A stretch of DNA of 7,732 nt from an uncultured Cellvibrio sp. (GTDB lineage: Bacteria > Pseudomonadota > Gammaproteobacteria > Pseudomonadales > Cellvibrionaceae): the NCBI GenBank assembly GCA_946481095.1, contig CAMLML010000121.1, forward strand, positions 1 to 7,732, given 5' to 3'. This document shows, piece by piece, positions 7,252 to 7,732 of the stretch. Position 1 is the first letter of the stretch; the number at the start of each line of letters is the position of its first letter. Position numbers and translations under genes: made by a program. Under the pieces are notes generated by a model, which did not search any database, was not told where the DNA came from, and saw nothing but the letters and a program-made list of their open reading frames with translations.

Positions 7252-7608
7252 ATCTTCAATTACATCCACAATTTTCCCAATAACCCCATTTAATTCTCGC
7301 ATCACTTCATCGTTTCAAAATCGTAAAACGACTATTCCTAATGAATGCATAAATTGATCACGAATCGTATCATATTCCTGGCTGCCGTCCTGGTAATGGC
7401 CATCACCATACAATTCAATTACCAATTTTATTTGCGGCGAATAAAAATCAGCAACATAACGGCCTATTCCGTATTGCCTTCTAAATTTTACGCCTAACTG
7501 ATTGGTCTTGATTTTATTCCACAATATTTTTTCTGGAGCCGGTGCATTGCTTCGCAATTCTTTGCGTAATGATTTCTTACATGTCTGGTTGTAGATTTTA
7601 TTGGTCAC
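7240..7608 (-). pseudogene. DUF559 endonuclease-like gene, interrupted by an in-frame TGA
   Basis: From a GTG at 7608 the frame reads 97 residues, meets TGA at 7315-7317, then continues without frameshift for 24 more codons (NDEVMRELNG...) to TAG at 7240. DUF559 proteins (PF04480, Vsr-like nuclease fold) are usually 110-125 residues and read VLRFWNN.V near the end. Here VLRF is followed by TGA where TGG (Trp) belongs. The rest is typical: AEKILW-like PEKILW, VKFRRQYGIGRYVADFY and EYDTIRDQF. A second change hits the nuclease core: ELYGDGH at 65-71 replaces the usual ELDG..H, so the conserved Asp is Tyr. The role is unknown but probably DNA cleavage in mobile or repair-like contexts. The GTG start fits the usual family N-terminus better than the upstream TTG at 7716. 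It could be a decayed gene, a sequencing error, or a truncated 97-residue product. Confidence 0.75.
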
Positions 7609-7621
7609 GTCCCTTTCACCC
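7243..7621. repeat. 9-bp inverted repeat bracketing the DUF559 gene
   Basis: GGGTGAAAG at 7243-7251 is the exact inverse of CTTTCACCC at 7613-7621. One arm overlaps the end of the gene, the other lies just upstream of its GTG. Both are next to GC-rich tracts. The arrangement could mark the borders of a mobile cassette, but 9 bp is short. Confidence 0.45.
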
Positions 7622-7732
7622 CCACCAATCCACCCCCATGGGCACGGGGCGGGCCATAAAAAATAAATTATAAAAAAATTTGGGAAACTGCCAGGCCGTG
7701 TTGGCCCTCGCCCCAAAAATTTACAATTTCAT
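7622..7732. other. Non-coding right end
   Basis: This stretch holds GC-rich runs (CACCCCCATGGGCACGGGGC area), an AT-rich run, and an imperfect inverted repeat in which AAATTTGGG (about 7675-7684) can partly pair with CCCCAAAAATTT (7711-7722). I see no gene or convincing promoter before the edge. Confidence 0.4.

Overview
The window looks like chromosomal DNA from a gammaproteobacterium of the Cellvibrio / Saccharophagus / Teredinibacter type (Cellvibrionaceae). Two things point there. The glutamyl-tRNA synthetase is very close to the Pseudomonas-type enzyme. Two secreted lipoproteins carry long, almost pure serine linkers, a hallmark of the secreted proteins of these polysaccharide degraders. 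The genus is an inference.

Left half (1-4046, minus strand): three genes run leftward, probably as one transcription unit. The first (4046-2103) is a lipoprotein with a small c-type cytochrome module, a poly-Ser linker and an M64-type zinc metallopeptidase domain. The second (2046-1510) is an unrecognised small protein with one N-terminal membrane anchor. The third (1412 to beyond the left edge) is another lipoprotein with a poly-Ser linker, a closely similar cytochrome module and the start of a DUF1587/DUF1595/DUF1592-type region. Both lipoproteins have a lipobox, a CxxCH haem site, a Met-Pro distal ligand motif and an extra CxxxC pair. I infer a set of envelope-anchored redox proteins that share one cytochrome module attached to different effector domains. 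No literature on this exact set is known to me, and it is the best candidate for a new system here.

Middle (4047-6088): a 483-base divergent intergenic region carries the gltX promoter, with a perfect TATAAT and a GC-rich discriminator. It is followed by gltX on the plus strand and a strong hairpin terminator that can work in both directions.

Right (6135-7732, minus strand): a two-helix membrane protein resembling the putative phage abortive infection family (putAbiC) has its own weak promoter. Next comes a DUF559-type endonuclease-like gene that appears broken: an in-frame TGA sits where the family normally has Trp, and a conserved Asp is changed to Tyr. That gene is bracketed by a 9-bp inverted repeat and a C-run/G-run palindrome. 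This part looks like accessory, defence-related DNA next to a housekeeping gene.
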